NCBI GenBank assembly: GCA_012271135.1
Contig: JAAXGZ010000026.1
Location: forward strand, 1-64,000
Source of the DNA: Caldilineales bacterium
GTDB lineage: Bacteria > Chloroflexota > Anaerolineae > Caldilineales > Caldilineaceae
Reading direction: 5' to 3'
Length of the DNA stretch: 64,000 nucleotides
Shown in pieces: positions 54,360-63,828 of this stretch. The position numbers were made by a program, and so were the translations under genes. The notes beneath the pieces were generated by a model, which was given only the letters and a program-made list of their open reading frames with translations, ran no database searches and was not told the origin of the DNA. The number at the start of each line of letters is the position of its first letter. The first letter of the stretch is position 1.

Positions 54360-55117
54360 GCCGTGAACTGGCCTCCAAAAGGGGGATTCCGAGCTTGGTT
54401 TGGGGAGTCGGCCAGCAACGCAGGCTCGACTTGGTCGTCGATGCCCTGAAACTTGATGCCAACCAGCCGCGCCGGCGGCTGTTGGTCAACGGCTGCGGAG
54501 TCGGTGCATACGCAAAACATATGAGCCCGTACTTCGGCTGCGTTGACGCACTGGACATCGAGCCGTCCTACCTGAAGCAGGCCCGCGCAAGTCAAGCAGA
54601 CCTGGTCTGCGTCCTGTCCCAGTGCGAGAGGTTGCCGTTTCCGAGTCAACACTTCGACGTGGTGTTCAGCCATGAAGTGCTGGAACACGTGGATGACGAC
54701 CGCCGGGCCATGGGCGAGATGGCCCGCGTGGTGAAGCCCGATGGATACATTGTCCTGTTCGCACCCAATCGGTGGTTCCCATTTGAGACGCACGGCTGCT
54801 GGTGGCAAGGTCGCTACTACTTCGGCAACATTCCGTTCGTCAATTATCTGCCGCGGCAGTACCGGGACTTCCTTGCTCCACACGTGCGGACCTACGATCG
54901 GCGCGACCTTCGCCGGTTGTGGTCCAACCTGCCTCTGCGGATCGCCACTTGGCAAACCGTGCCCCCGGCCTTGGACGCACTCGGCCACGCGCTGCCGTGG
55001 CTGCCGGCCGGCCTTCCGCAGGCAATGATGCAGTTGTCCCGGCCACCTTTTGATCTGATGGGCCTGAGCCACTTCGTGGTTTTGCAACCGGCAGCCGGGC
55101 CGTGCTCCGTGGATTGA
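54356..55117 (+). CDS. Class I SAM-dependent methyltransferase
   Basis: A 253-residue methyltransferase with LLVNGCGVGAYAKHM (SAM site) and VVFSHEVLEHVDDDRRA. The likely start is a TTG at 54356 that overlaps the menG stop (TTGA); no ATG lies close by. Substrate unknown; coupling to menG suggests a related lipid or quinone role, but this is inference. Confidence 0.72.
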   Translation: MSRELASKRGIPSLVWGVGQQRRLDLVVDALKLDANQPRRRLLVNGCGVGAYAKHMSPYFGCVDALDIEPSYLKQARASQADLVCVLSQCERLPFPSQHFDVVFSHEVLEHVDDDRRAMGEMARVVKPDGYIVLFAPNRWFPFETHGCWWQGRYYFGNIPFVNYLPRQYRDFLAPHVRTYDRRDLRRLWSNLPLRIATWQTVPPALDALGHALPWLPAGLPQAMMQLSRPPFDLMGLSHFVVLQPAAGPCSVD

Positions 55118-55182
55118 CCCGATGGCCTTTTCGTCTCACACGCGCATCGATTGCGAAGTGACCGGCGGGGGTTAGGCGAATC

Positions 55183-58100
55183 GTGCGCACTCTGTCCCCT
55201 GCATCCCTGGTTCTGTTGCAGCGCCGACGCCGCGCCCGCGCCAGACGGAACCGGCCGCGTCATGTGGCGACCGGAATGCAAACCGGATTCTGGCTGCTCA
55301 TGCTGACTGGGGCATTCGCCATGGTTCTGGCCGTGGCCATGACCGGCGCCGGTTTGCGGATGTATTCGTACTACGCGGACCAACTGACCGACATTGGCTC
55401 GCTGACCGCATGGGAGGAGGAATTCCAGTCGGTACGGATCTACGATCGAACCGGAGAGCACCTGCTGCTGATCAGCCTCGATCCAAGACCCTTCAGTGGC
55501 GATCGCACATACGTCGCGCTGGAGGACATGTCCCCGTGGATTTGGAAATCGGCGGTAGCCATGGAGGATCGCACCTACTGGACCAATCCCGGCATTTCCC
55601 TGCGTGGCATCACGAGGGCATTCCTGTCCAACCTGACCGGTGGCGAAGTACAGGGCGGTTCCTCCATCACGCAGCAACTGATCAAGAACGTGGCGATTCC
55701 GGTTGAGCAGCGGGCCCAGCGCAGCTATGCGCGGAAGATCAAGGAACTGATCCTGGCAATGGAGCTGACGCGCCGCCATAGCAAGGAACAGATCCTCGAG
55801 TGGTATCTGAACTTCAACTTCTACGGCAATCTCGCCTACGGCATCGAAGCCGCCAGTCATGTCTACTTTGACAAGGACAGCGCGGATCTTTCGCTGGCCG
55901 AGGCGTCGATGCTGGCCCTGATCCCCCAGTACCAGGCGCTCAATCCCTACTTCAGTCCGGAACGGGCCAAGGAACGACAGGGCATCACGCTCAACGGCAT
56001 GGTGGATGCAGGCTACATCACCCAGGCGGAGGCGGATGCCGCCTTCGCCGAGGAGCTTGTCTATGCCAGCGGTGCCGCCGAGCGGTTCGACCTGCGCCTG
56101 GCTCCCCACTTCAGCATCTACGTGTTGGAGGAACTCCAGCGCAAGTTCAACACCGTGGCCGAGCCTTTCTACATATGGAAACACGGTTTGTCGGTCCGCT
56201 CCACGCTCGACTTGGACCTGCACAGATTTGCGGAAGAGACGAGCCGCGACACTGTTCGGCGCTTGGCCGACGCCGGCAAGAACGTGTCGAACGCCTCGGT
56301 TGTAGCCATCGAACCGGAATCGGGTGAAATCCTGGTCATGATGGGTTCCCTGGATTACGAGGACCGGACTATCGACGGGCAGGTCAATGTATCCCTGGCC
56401 GATCGGCAGCCCGGTTCGAGCTTCAAGCCGTATGTCTACATCGCGGGACTGGAAAACGGAATGACAGCTGCCGAAATGCTGTTGGACGTGCGCACCCCGT
56501 TCGAACTGGAAAACGACAGCATCTACGTACCTGAGAATTTCGATCGGCAATACCACGGTCCGGTTTCGCTGCGCACGGCCCTGGCGAGGTCCTACAACAT
56601 TCCCAGCATCAAGATCATGGACAAGGTGGGTGTGGGGGACGCCATTCGCACATCGCACCGACTTGGCATCACCGGTCTGAACCGCGGCTCGCAGTTCTAT
56701 GGCCTAAGCCTGGTTCTGGGAGGTGGCGAGATTGCCCTGCTGGACCATACGTACGCCTACGGCGTGCTCGGCAACCGCGGCGTGATGGCCGGACAACCGG
56801 TACCGGTGGCAGATCAGAAGGCCGGTTTTCGCACGATCGATCCCGTGTCTATCCTGGAGGTTTCCGACGCCGACGGCAACGTGCTCCACTCCATGGGCGA
56901 ACCAACCAAGGCCACCGTCCTATCGCCTCAAATCCACTACATTGTCACCGACATCCTTTCCGACGATCAGGCACGGGCCCTGGCCTTTGGATATCAGTCC
57001 GATTTAACCCTGCGCGACCGGCCGGTAGCAGCCAAGACCGGCACGACCAACAACATCCGGGACGCGTGGGCTCTGGGCTACACGCCACAGTTGGCAGTTG
57101 GGATCTGGCTCGGCAACACGGACAACACACCGATGGAGGCACTGTCGGGCCTGACCGGCGCCGGACCCATTTGGAACGCGGTCATGAACGAGTACCACAA
57201 GGACAAGCCAGTCCAGTGGTACGAACTGCCTCCCGGCATTGTGCGCAGCCTGGTCTGCATTCCCAGCGGATTGAAACCCACCGATGCCTGCCAGGCACAG
57301 CGCTGGGAGATGTTCGTTGAAGGGACGGAACCCACACGCCCCGACAACATTTGGCAGGGATTTGAGATCAACACGCAGACCGGAGAACTGGCGGATGCCT
57401 CGACATTGCCCGAGAACCGGGAGACGCGCTATTTCCAAATTCTACCCCTGGAAGCACAGGACTGGGCTGCGGAGAGCGGCTTGCCCCAGCCACCTACAGC
57501 CAATCTGCCAACCGCCCGCACGAACGCAGCGGGCACCCTGGCCATCACATCGCCGGGTTCTGCGCTGTATCTGCGCCGGGACTTTCCGGTTACCGGCTTC
57601 GTCTCGGATTCCAACGTATCCGACTGGCATCTGGAGTTGGGACCTGCCGATTTCAGCTCGCCGGCATCCGTGCTGGCCAACGGCAGCGGCAGAACACTCG
57701 ACGATTCCCTGGCCCATGTGCATTCCTGGGACTGGCCGGACGGCCTCTACAACTTGGCGTTGGTAGCCCGGTACCGCAGCGGCATCGTGGAACGCGTGGC
57801 TGTGCCCTTGGTTCTGGACAACACCCGACCCGAGGCTGCCACGGCTGCTCCTGAGCCCAATGCAGTTTTTATCGAAGGCGAGGATGAGCAGGTCAACATC
57901 CACGTCACTGCCTTTGACGAGGGATCGATCGATCGCGTCGAGTTCTGGATCAACGACGAGTTGGTCAAGGCTAGTTCGGTGGCTCCCTTCAACGAACGAT
58001 GGAAGATTGAAATGCGGGATGTGCCCTTGGAACAACTGAACCGCCCGCCGGTCCAAGGCGTCAAGCAGGTGACCGATGAAGATACTGGCCAGATTCTGGG

Positions 58101-58341
58101 GGAGGTACAGGTCATCCTGGAGGAAACCATCGACTGGCTACCCGACTTCGACAGTGACGACGCCCGCATCAAGCGCGGTCGCATGCGCCGGTTCGACAAC
58201 GGCTTTGGCGCGATCTACACGGCCGGTGGTTTCTATTTGGAACGGGTGGCGCTACAGATAAAGGTGTACGACAGGGCCGGCAACAAAACCGAAACCGAAA
58301 CGCAGTACTTCTATGTCCACCACGCGGATCCGGATCAATAG
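55183..58341 (+). CDS. Class A penicillin-binding protein with Ig-like C-terminal extension
   Basis: A 1052-residue bifunctional peptidoglycan synthase: one N-terminal membrane anchor (about 34-58), a GT51 transglycosylase with Glu128 (AVAMEDRTYW) and QGGSSITQQLIKN, and a transpeptidase with Ser412/Lys415 (PGSSFKPY), Ser470 (SYN) and Lys618 (KTGTTNN). About 300 extra residues follow, including Ig-like segments (VNIHVTAFDEGSIDRVEFWI). It makes and cross-links glycan strands outside the membrane. Start is GTG 55183. A murein-based wall is therefore expected. Confidence 0.92.
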   Translation: MRTLSPASLVLLQRRRRARARRNRPRHVATGMQTGFWLLMLTGAFAMVLAVAMTGAGLRMYSYYADQLTDIGSLTAWEEEFQSVRIYDRTGEHLLLISLDPRPFSGDRTYVALEDMSPWIWKSAVAMEDRTYWTNPGISLRGITRAFLSNLTGGEVQGGSSITQQLIKNVAIPVEQRAQRSYARKIKELILAMELTRRHSKEQILEWYLNFNFYGNLAYGIEAASHVYFDKDSADLSLAEASMLALIPQYQALNPYFSPERAKERQGITLNGMVDAGYITQAEADAAFAEELVYASGAAERFDLRLAPHFSIYVLEELQRKFNTVAEPFYIWKHGLSVRSTLDLDLHRFAEETSRDTVRRLADAGKNVSNASVVAIEPESGEILVMMGSLDYEDRTIDGQVNVSLADRQPGSSFKPYVYIAGLENGMTAAEMLLDVRTPFELENDSIYVPENFDRQYHGPVSLRTALARSYNIPSIKIMDKVGVGDAIRTSHRLGITGLNRGSQFYGLSLVLGGGEIALLDHTYAYGVLGNRGVMAGQPVPVADQKAGFRTIDPVSILEVSDADGNVLHSMGEPTKATVLSPQIHYIVTDILSDDQARALAFGYQSDLTLRDRPVAAKTGTTNNIRDAWALGYTPQLAVGIWLGNTDNTPMEALSGLTGAGPIWNAVMNEYHKDKPVQWYELPPGIVRSLVCIPSGLKPTDACQAQRWEMFVEGTEPTRPDNIWQGFEINTQTGELADASTLPENRETRYFQILPLEAQDWAAESGLPQPPTANLPTARTNAAGTLAITSPGSALYLRRDFPVTGFVSDSNVSDWHLELGPADFSSPASVLANGSGRTLDDSLAHVHSWDWPDGLYNLALVARYRSGIVERVAVPLVLDNTRPEAATAAPEPNAVFIEGEDEQVNIHVTAFDEGSIDRVEFWINDELVKASSVAPFNERWKIEMRDVPLEQLNRPPVQGVKQVTDEDTGQILGEVQVILEETIDWLPDFDSDDARIKRGRMRRFDNGFGAIYTAGGFYLERVALQIKVYDRAGNKTETETQYFYVHHADPDQ

Positions 58342-58361
58342 TCCGATCCCAGGGATTGGGG

Positions 58362-59564
58362 CTACCGCGCCTCCAGAACCGGCAACTGCCTTGCTTTGCC
58401 TTCCAATTCGAGTGTCCAGGCAGCGGACCATCCCAGGTAGTCGCCCCGGCGGATGCGAATCCATTCGTTGTCGGTTGACCGGCCCAGCGCTTCCAATTCC
58501 TCTCCGGCCAGGAGCAATGTCAGAGAGTAGGCATTGGGATCCGGTCTGCGCCGGAGGTGCACCCGGGGATAGGCGGTACGTGCCGCCAAGACAACCGGGG
58601 TCGGCTGTGGAACGGGCGTGGTAGTTGGCTGGACAATCGGAATTGGCGTGATGACCGGCACCGGTACCGATGCTTGTGTGGTGGCTTCGGCCGCGGCCGC
58701 CCGGTTGTTGGCCGCCGCTACGTAGAGGTTCCAGGCCGTCAGCAAGGCCAGTGCAACCACGATAATGATATTGAACGGCTGTTGGCCTGTTGGTGCGACC
58801 TGCTCTGGAACTCGGACTGGAGGTTTGGGAGCGCGTTCTTGGACCCCGGCGGATTTCCGCGGAACTGCGTAGTCCGGGAGCTTGAAGCCAATCCCGTCAC
58901 GACGTGCCTGTTCCAGAAGTGAATCTACATTCAGGAACACTCCCCGCAACTCTGGCAATCGATAGGCGGGCACCCTCCAGAGTTGGCGCAGGGAATCAAA
59001 CCGCAGCTCCTCTGCTGGCAGAACTGCCAGCAATTTTCGGCGCAACCGAGCTTGGCGGGTGCGGTCCGGCACAGGTCGGAATTCAACCGAGCCGTCCACC
59101 ACCTTCAGGACGTCAAGGACTTCCAGTCGCTCGGATATTTGACTAAGGCCATGGAAATTGGGTGTTTCCGGAGTCCACCGGCCGGCACCGCAGCCGCTCT
59201 CCGACGGTGTTGCGAATCGACGGCCGGCCTCCCGCATGCCGCGGACACCGGCATCGTACCGTTCCCGCCGGACAGGATCGGACAGGACGGCCCAAGCATC
59301 CTCTATCTTCCTGCGTAAACTCTCAACAACGTCTGGATTTTTTTTACCAAACTGGTCCAGCCGGACCATCCATGATCGATAAGCAACCCTGATCTCTTCA
59401 TGGGAGGCATCCAACGGCACTTCCAGCACGTCGTAGTGGAGTGCGTGCCCTGTACGGCGCTTTCGAAGGATCCTGGCCCATAGCCGATCAGCTTCCGCCT
59501 CGGTTGCCAACCCCTTTGGAGGCACCTTGTGGACCGTCGCCGTGGCTTGGCCGCGTCCGACCAT
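58362..59564 (-). CDS. J-like domain membrane protein with C-terminal SH3-type domain, HPD absent
   Basis: A 400-residue protein. Residues 43-104 align with a J domain (YDVLEVPLDASHEEIRVAYR; AWAVLSDPVRRERYD), but the HPD tripeptide is replaced by LDQ, so DnaK stimulation is doubtful. One membrane segment lies at about 265-286, then a Pro/Thr-rich linker, then a bacterial SH3-type segment (334-387, VHLRRRPDPNAYSLTLL...). The SH3 part would face outside. It starts 21 bases after gcvH on the same strand. Confidence 0.75.
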   Translation of the reverse strand: MVGRGQATATVHKVPPKGLATEAEADRLWARILRKRRTGHALHYDVLEVPLDASHEEIRVAYRSWMVRLDQFGKKNPDVVESLRRKIEDAWAVLSDPVRRERYDAGVRGMREAGRRFATPSESGCGAGRWTPETPNFHGLSQISERLEVLDVLKVVDGSVEFRPVPDRTRQARLRRKLLAVLPAEELRFDSLRQLWRVPAYRLPELRGVFLNVDSLLEQARRDGIGFKLPDYAVPRKSAGVQERAPKPPVRVPEQVAPTGQQPFNIIIVVALALLTAWNLYVAAANNRAAAAEATTQASVPVPVITPIPIVQPTTTPVPQPTPVVLAARTAYPRVHLRRRPDPNAYSLTLLLAGEELEALGRSTDNEWIRIRRGDYLGWSAAWTLELEGKARQLPVLEAR

Positions 59565-59585
59565 GGCATGTTTGGCCCGCCACCT

Positions 59586-59972
59586 CTAAGTTTGGGTCAG
59601 AGCCCGGTACCCGGCTGCATCCAAAAGGTCCGGATTGTCTGTGCCGGGCGCCACTTCCAGTTTGAGGAACCAACTGCCATAAGGATCGGAGTTGATCTCC
59701 TCGGGATTGTCCAAAAGGGTCCCGTTGACTTCGGTCACCCTGCCCGCCATGGGCGCGTAGACATCCGCCGCGGCCTTTACCGACTCGACCGTGGCCACGG
59801 TCTGCCCGGTTTCGAAGTCCTCGCCCACCTCAGGCAATTCGACAAACACCACGTCACTGAGCTGGTCCTGAGCGTAGTCGGTGATGCCAACCGCGACAAC
59901 ATCGCCCTGCTGGTCGCACCACTCATGCGTGGATGCATACCGCAAATCGGAGGGGAGTGAAAAACCGGTCAT
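59586..59972 (-). CDS. gcvH: Glycine cleavage system H protein
   Basis: A 128-residue H protein. LRYASTHEWC at the start and the lipoyl site Lys66 in TVESVKAAADVYAP are diagnostic. It carries the aminomethyl group between GcvP and GcvT on lipoate. Start ATG 59972 matches the family length. It lies 42 bases after gcvT, in the order ftsH-gcvT-gcvH. Confidence 0.94.
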   Translation of the reverse strand: MTGFSLPSDLRYASTHEWCDQQGDVVAVGITDYAQDQLSDVVFVELPEVGEDFETGQTVATVESVKAAADVYAPMAGRVTEVNGTLLDNPEEINSDPYGSWFLKLEVAPGTDNPDLLDAAGYRALTQT

Positions 59973-60014
59973 AGTGAGATGATGCACTTGGTGGGATGCC
60001 AGTTGCCGGCCCAC

Positions 60015-61100
60015 CTATGCAGGCCGGGAGTAGAAAGGCTTGGGGACTACCAACGCGGACAGGCGCCGACCTCGAATTTCCACCGTAACTCGTTTCATTT
60101 CGGTTGTCGGGGCATCACACAGCGCCATGCCGATGAATTGATCAAGAGTCGGGCTCTTGTTTCCGGATGTGACCGTACCGATCCGCCGTTCCTGATCATA
60201 GACGGCGTAACCAGCGCGTGGCACGCCTTTGTCTTCCATCCGAAAGGCGCACAGCCTGCGCGTTGGTGGTTCGAGCCGAGCCTTGAGCAATGCATCCCGA
60301 CCGATGAATCTGGGATTGCGGAAGGACACAGCCCATGCCAGATCCGCCTCCACCGGGTTGATGTCCTGGCTGATTTCATGTCCGTAGAGCGGCAGGCAGG
60401 CCTCCAGCCTGAGGGAATCCCGTGCCGCCAGTCCGCAGGGCAGCCAACCTCGCGGGCGCCCCATTTCCAGCAGGTGTTGAAACAGGCTGCCTCCCGCAGT
60501 GCGAGGAAGGACCAGTTCAAACCCGTCTTCCCCGGTATAGCCGGTCCGGGTAATGAGAACCGATTTCGATTCCCAGGTTGCGGTCCGGGCCTTGAACCGG
60601 CGCAGGTTTCCCGCATCGATCCCTAGGACATGCGACACCAACCACACGGCATCCGGGCCCTGAACCGCGAGCATCGAGGTTTGTTCCGTGACGTCAACGA
60701 TGTCGATGTCTTGCCCGTTGGCCTGTCGCCGCAACCATTCCAGGTCCTTGCGCCGGTTGACGGCGTTGGCCACCAGCAGCCAGCCTGCCTCCTTCCTAAC
60801 CGCGATCAGGTCGTCGATTACCGTCCCGTCGCTGTAGGTCATCAGACTGTAGACGGCGTCGCCCGGTTTGCGCCGCGCCACACTGCGGGTCAGAACACGC
60901 AGTAGGAAATCTGCAACCCCGGCACCGCGCAATTCCAGCCGCGCCATGTGGGAGACGTCAAACAACCCTCCCGCCTTGCGGACGGCCATGTGTTCCTTGG
61001 TAGGGCCCGCCGCATACTGCACGGGCATTGACCACCCGGAGAAGGCGACCATGCGGGCCTGCAAGGCAACGTGCAGGTCGTGGAGGCCTGTCTGCAACAT
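60015..61100 (-). CDS. gcvT: Aminomethyltransferase, T protein
   Basis: A 361-residue T protein: HMAVRKAGGLFDVSHMARL, AVQGPDA, TRTGYTGEDGFEL and GLAARDSLRLEACLPLYGHEI are family signatures. It releases ammonia and loads methylene onto tetrahydrofolate. Start ATG 61100 (MLQTGLHDLH). It follows ftsH by 40 bases and precedes gcvH; gcvP is elsewhere (39243). Confidence 0.94.
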   Translation of the reverse strand: MLQTGLHDLHVALQARMVAFSGWSMPVQYAAGPTKEHMAVRKAGGLFDVSHMARLELRGAGVADFLLRVLTRSVARRKPGDAVYSLMTYSDGTVIDDLIAVRKEAGWLLVANAVNRRKDLEWLRRQANGQDIDIVDVTEQTSMLAVQGPDAVWLVSHVLGIDAGNLRRFKARTATWESKSVLITRTGYTGEDGFELVLPRTAGGSLFQHLLEMGRPRGWLPCGLAARDSLRLEACLPLYGHEISQDINPVEADLAWAVSFRNPRFIGRDALLKARLEPPTRRLCAFRMEDKGVPRAGYAVYDQERRIGTVTSGNKSPTLDQFIGMALCDAPTTEMKRVTVEIRGRRLSALVVPKPFYSRPA

Positions 61101-61140
61101 CGAAAGCCGGGAGGTGACAGCTGATTGCCTGAGGCCGGAC

Positions 61141-62997
61141 CTAGGTCGTGGCCTCCACCAAGTCGGGTTCCGGAAGTGCACCGCCACTGAAGATGATTTC
61201 AAACTCTTCCCTGTTGAGGGTTTCGTGGGTCAGCAGCGCCGCGGCGACCGCGTCAAGCTGTTCCTTGTGCTTCTTCAGCAACTCGGCCACCCTGCCATGG
61301 GACTCTTGGACAATCGCGCGGATCCTTCCATCAATCGTCTCGCCGGTGGCTGCACTGTAGCTGCGCTGTTCGGCCATGTCCCTGCCGAGGAACACAAGCT
61401 CCTGCTGCTGACCATATTGAACTTGGCCCATGTCGTCTGTCATCGCATACCGCGTCACCATTGCCCGAACCATGGCAGTCAGCTGCTGGATGTCGCCGGA
61501 CGCTCCGTTGGTTATGCTGCCGAATTTGATTTCTTCGGCAACACGTCCCCCCAAACTCACGTCCAGTTGGCTGAGGAACCAGCTGCGGGGTACGAGAAAC
61601 CGGTCGTTTTCAGGCACCATCATCGTGTACCCGCCGGCCATGCCCCGGGCCATGATGGTGATCAGGTGTACGGGATCGGCGTGTTCGCTGAGTCTGGCCA
61701 CGAGCGCATGGCCCGCCTCGTGATAGGCAACAATCCGCTTCTCGTCATCCGTGATGATCCGGCTGCGGCGCTGGGGGCCACCCAGGGCTACGCGCTCCAA
61801 GGCTTCCTGCAAATCGGCCATGGTAATGGCGTCGCGCCCGGCCCGGGCCGCCAAAATTGCACTCTCGTTCACCACGTTTTCGAGGTCGGCACCGACCAGA
61901 CCCGGGCTTTGCCGTGCAATCGCGGCCAGATCAATGTCCGGGCTTACGGGCTTGCCCCGGATGTGAACGTCAAGTATGGACTTGCGACCCTTGATATCGG
62001 GACGGTCCATGACCACGCGTCGGTCGAAGCGGCCCGGACGCAACAGGGCCGGGTCCAGAATATCGGGCCGATTGGTGGCCGCAATCATGATGACGCTGGT
62101 ATCCGTATCGAATCCGTCCATCTCGACCAGGATCTGGTTGAGGGTCTGTTCCCGTTCGTCGTGGGAGCCTCCCAATCCCGTGCCGCGGTAGCGGCCAACG
62201 GCATCAATTTCGTCGATGAAGATGATGCAGGGGCTGGCCTTGCGGGCCTGTTCAAACAAGTCGCGGACTCGGCTTGCACCGACGCCGACAAACATCTCAA
62301 CGAATTCGGAACCGGAAATGGTGAAGAACGGCACGTTGGCTTCGCCGGCGGCGGCCTTGGCCATCAGTGTCTTCCCGGTACCTGGAGGTCCCACGAGCAG
62401 GACCCCGGCCGGAATGCGAGCGCCCAGTTCAATGAACTTCTGCGGTTCCTGGAGAAACTCCACCACCTCCTGCAACTCCTCCTTGGCCTCGTCGTTGCCG
62501 GCCACGGCTTGGAAGTTAAAGGGGATGGTCTCGCCCATCACCATGCGCGCCTTGCTCTTGCCGAACATCATGGCCTGGGAGTTCGCGCCTTGACTTTGCC
62601 GCATGATGAGGAGAAATAGCCCGCCGATGAAGATGACCGGAAGCAGATTGAAGACAAGCCCGAGCCACCGACCGGCGGAACTGGGCACGTCGGAGATGAA
62701 CGTGACATCCTGCAGATCCGCAGGCGACACGCCGAGGATGTTCAGGGCTTCGGAAAGGGCTATCCCCGATTCCTTGCGGCTGATTCGCGACTGGCCTTCC
62801 AGACGGCTGACCACCTTGATCTGGTCACCCCTGATCACAACCTGTTCAATCGCGCCCTGGCTGATCTGGCTGGCCAGCGTGCTAATCGGTAGTTCGTCCG
62901 TGGTTCCGCGCATGCGGACGGACAAATTGAACAGCAGGGCAATGGCTGCCACTAGGATCAGGCTGTAAACAAGGTAGCGGCTACGTTTGGCACTCAA
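61141..62997 (-). CDS. ftsH: ATP-dependent zinc metalloprotease FtsH
   Basis: A FtsH of 618 residues with two N-terminal membrane segments, Walker A GPPGTGKT at about 203-210, Walker [12 protein letters not shown], the second region of homology ending [13 protein letters not shown], and zinc motif HEAGH at 426-430. It degrades membrane and regulatory proteins. No ATG lies at the expected start; TTG 62997 ([11 protein letters not shown]) is chosen because a TATAAT at 63042-63047 would start the transcript downstream of the other in-frame TTG at 63042. Confidence 0.93.
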   Translation of the reverse strand: MSAKRSRYLVYSLILVAAIALLFNLSVRMRGTTDELPISTLASQISQGAIEQVVIRGDQIKVVSRLEGQSRISRKESGIALSEALNILGVSPADLQDVTFISDVPSSAGRWLGLVFNLLPVIFIGGLFLLIMRQSQGANSQAMMFGKSKARMVMGETIPFNFQAVAGNDEAKEELQEVVEFLQEPQKFIELGARIPAGVLLVGPPGTGKTLMAKAAAGEANVPFFTISGSEFVEMFVGVGASRVRDLFEQARKASPCIIFIDEIDAVGRYRGTGLGGSHDEREQTLNQILVEMDGFDTDTSVIMIAATNRPDILDPALLRPGRFDRRVVMDRPDIKGRKSILDVHIRGKPVSPDIDLAAIARQSPGLVGADLENVVNESAILAARAGRDAITMADLQEALERVALGGPQRRSRIITDDEKRIVAYHEAGHALVARLSEHADPVHLITIMARGMAGGYTMMVPENDRFLVPRSWFLSQLDVSLGGRVAEEIKFGSITNGASGDIQQLTAMVRAMVTRYAMTDDMGQVQYGQQQELVFLGRDMAEQRSYSAATGETIDGRIRAIVQESHGRVAELLKKHKEQLDAVAAALLTHETLNREEFEIIFSGGALPEPDLVEATT

Positions 62998-63041
62998 ACT
63001 GCACTTCTCGTTCCGATGGGAGACGTTCCATGTGAATGTCA

Positions 63042-63047
63042 ATTATA
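63042..63047 (-). promoter_or_regulatory. Candidate -10 box for ftsH
   Basis: TATAAT on minus, 45 bases before the chosen ftsH start. No matching -35 box 16-18 bases upstream. The divergent adenosyltransferase has TATAGT in the same place on plus. Confidence 0.3.
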
Positions 63048-63118
63048 GTGGGTTGTTCAACGGCGGGAGGCCTTGGCCTGCCCCGAGAGCGGTTGCCAGA
63101 GGCGAATTGGTCCGACAG

Positions 63119-63685
63119 ATGCCCAGATTGACATCCATCTATACGAAATCAGGAGACAGCGGCCGGACGCAACTGAGCGACGGCACACGCGTGCCCAAGG
63201 ACAGTCCCAGAACCGAGCTTCTGGGGGAACTGGACGAACTGAACGCGGCCTTGGGTGTGGCCGCGGCTTCGGGTCTGCCGACCGAATTGGTGCAACCGGT
63301 AAGTCGGGTCCAGAACGAACTCTTCAATTTGGGCGCAGAGCTCAGCTTCGGCCGACCGCCAGAACAACCATCGGTGGTGCCGTTGGTTCGGGACCAAGAC
63401 GTGCTAAGGCTTGAGGAGGCGATAGATCGCAATGCGTCCCGGCTGGGGCCCCTACGGAACTTCATTCTCCCTGGCGGGTCGGCCGCCGGGGCCCACCTGC
63501 ACTTGGCACGTACCGTCTGCCGCCGGACCGAACGCCGACTTGTGGCCCTCAGTGGCGAGAGTCCGGTACGAGAGACTTGCCTGTGCTACTTGAATCGACT
63601 TTCGGATGCCCTGTTCATGTGGGCGCGCTTGGCCAATCAGGCACAACATCAACCTGAAATCCTTTGGGATCCCGCGAAATACTAG
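63119..63685 (+). CDS. Cob(I)yrinic acid a,c-diamide/cobalamin adenosyltransferase (PduO type)
   Basis: A 188-residue PduO-type ATP:corrinoid adenosyltransferase: IYTKSGDSGRTQLSDGTRV (ATP-binding N-terminus), LGELDELNAALGVAAA, FILPGGSAAGAHLHLARTVCRRTERR and LNRLSDALFMWARLAN. It makes adenosylcobalamin. Start ATG 63119 fits the family. Divergent from ftsH. Confidence 0.93.
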   Translation: MPRLTSIYTKSGDSGRTQLSDGTRVPKDSPRTELLGELDELNAALGVAAASGLPTELVQPVSRVQNELFNLGAELSFGRPPEQPSVVPLVRDQDVLRLEEAIDRNASRLGPLRNFILPGGSAAGAHLHLARTVCRRTERRLVALSGESPVRETCLCYLNRLSDALFMWARLANQAQHQPEILWDPAKY

Positions 63686-63708
63686 CCAACCGGTGAGCAC
63701 ATGGCCTG

Positions 63709-63726
63709 CCGGGCCCGCGGGCCCGG
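63709..63726. repeat. 18-bp perfect GC palindrome
   Basis: CCGGGCCCGCGGGCCCGG, 24 bases after the adenosyltransferase stop, between convergent genes. It may act as a bidirectional terminator stem, but no U-tract follows. Confidence 0.45.
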
Positions 63727-63828
63727 ATCCAACACCAAAGGTTGTTGGTGCTGCCTTGCCCAATGTGCGATCAACGGCTGGAACGACCAACCACGAACCG
63801 GAGCCCATGCGGCAATCTACCGTGCCAG

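Noticed and set aside
54892-56658. 588-codon open frame on minus
   Set aside because: Antisense to the second methyltransferase and penicillin-binding protein genes; His/Gln/Arg-rich translation typical of a shadow frame.
60868-62619. 583-codon open frame on plus
   Set aside because: Antisense to ftsH and gcvT, both with complete motifs.
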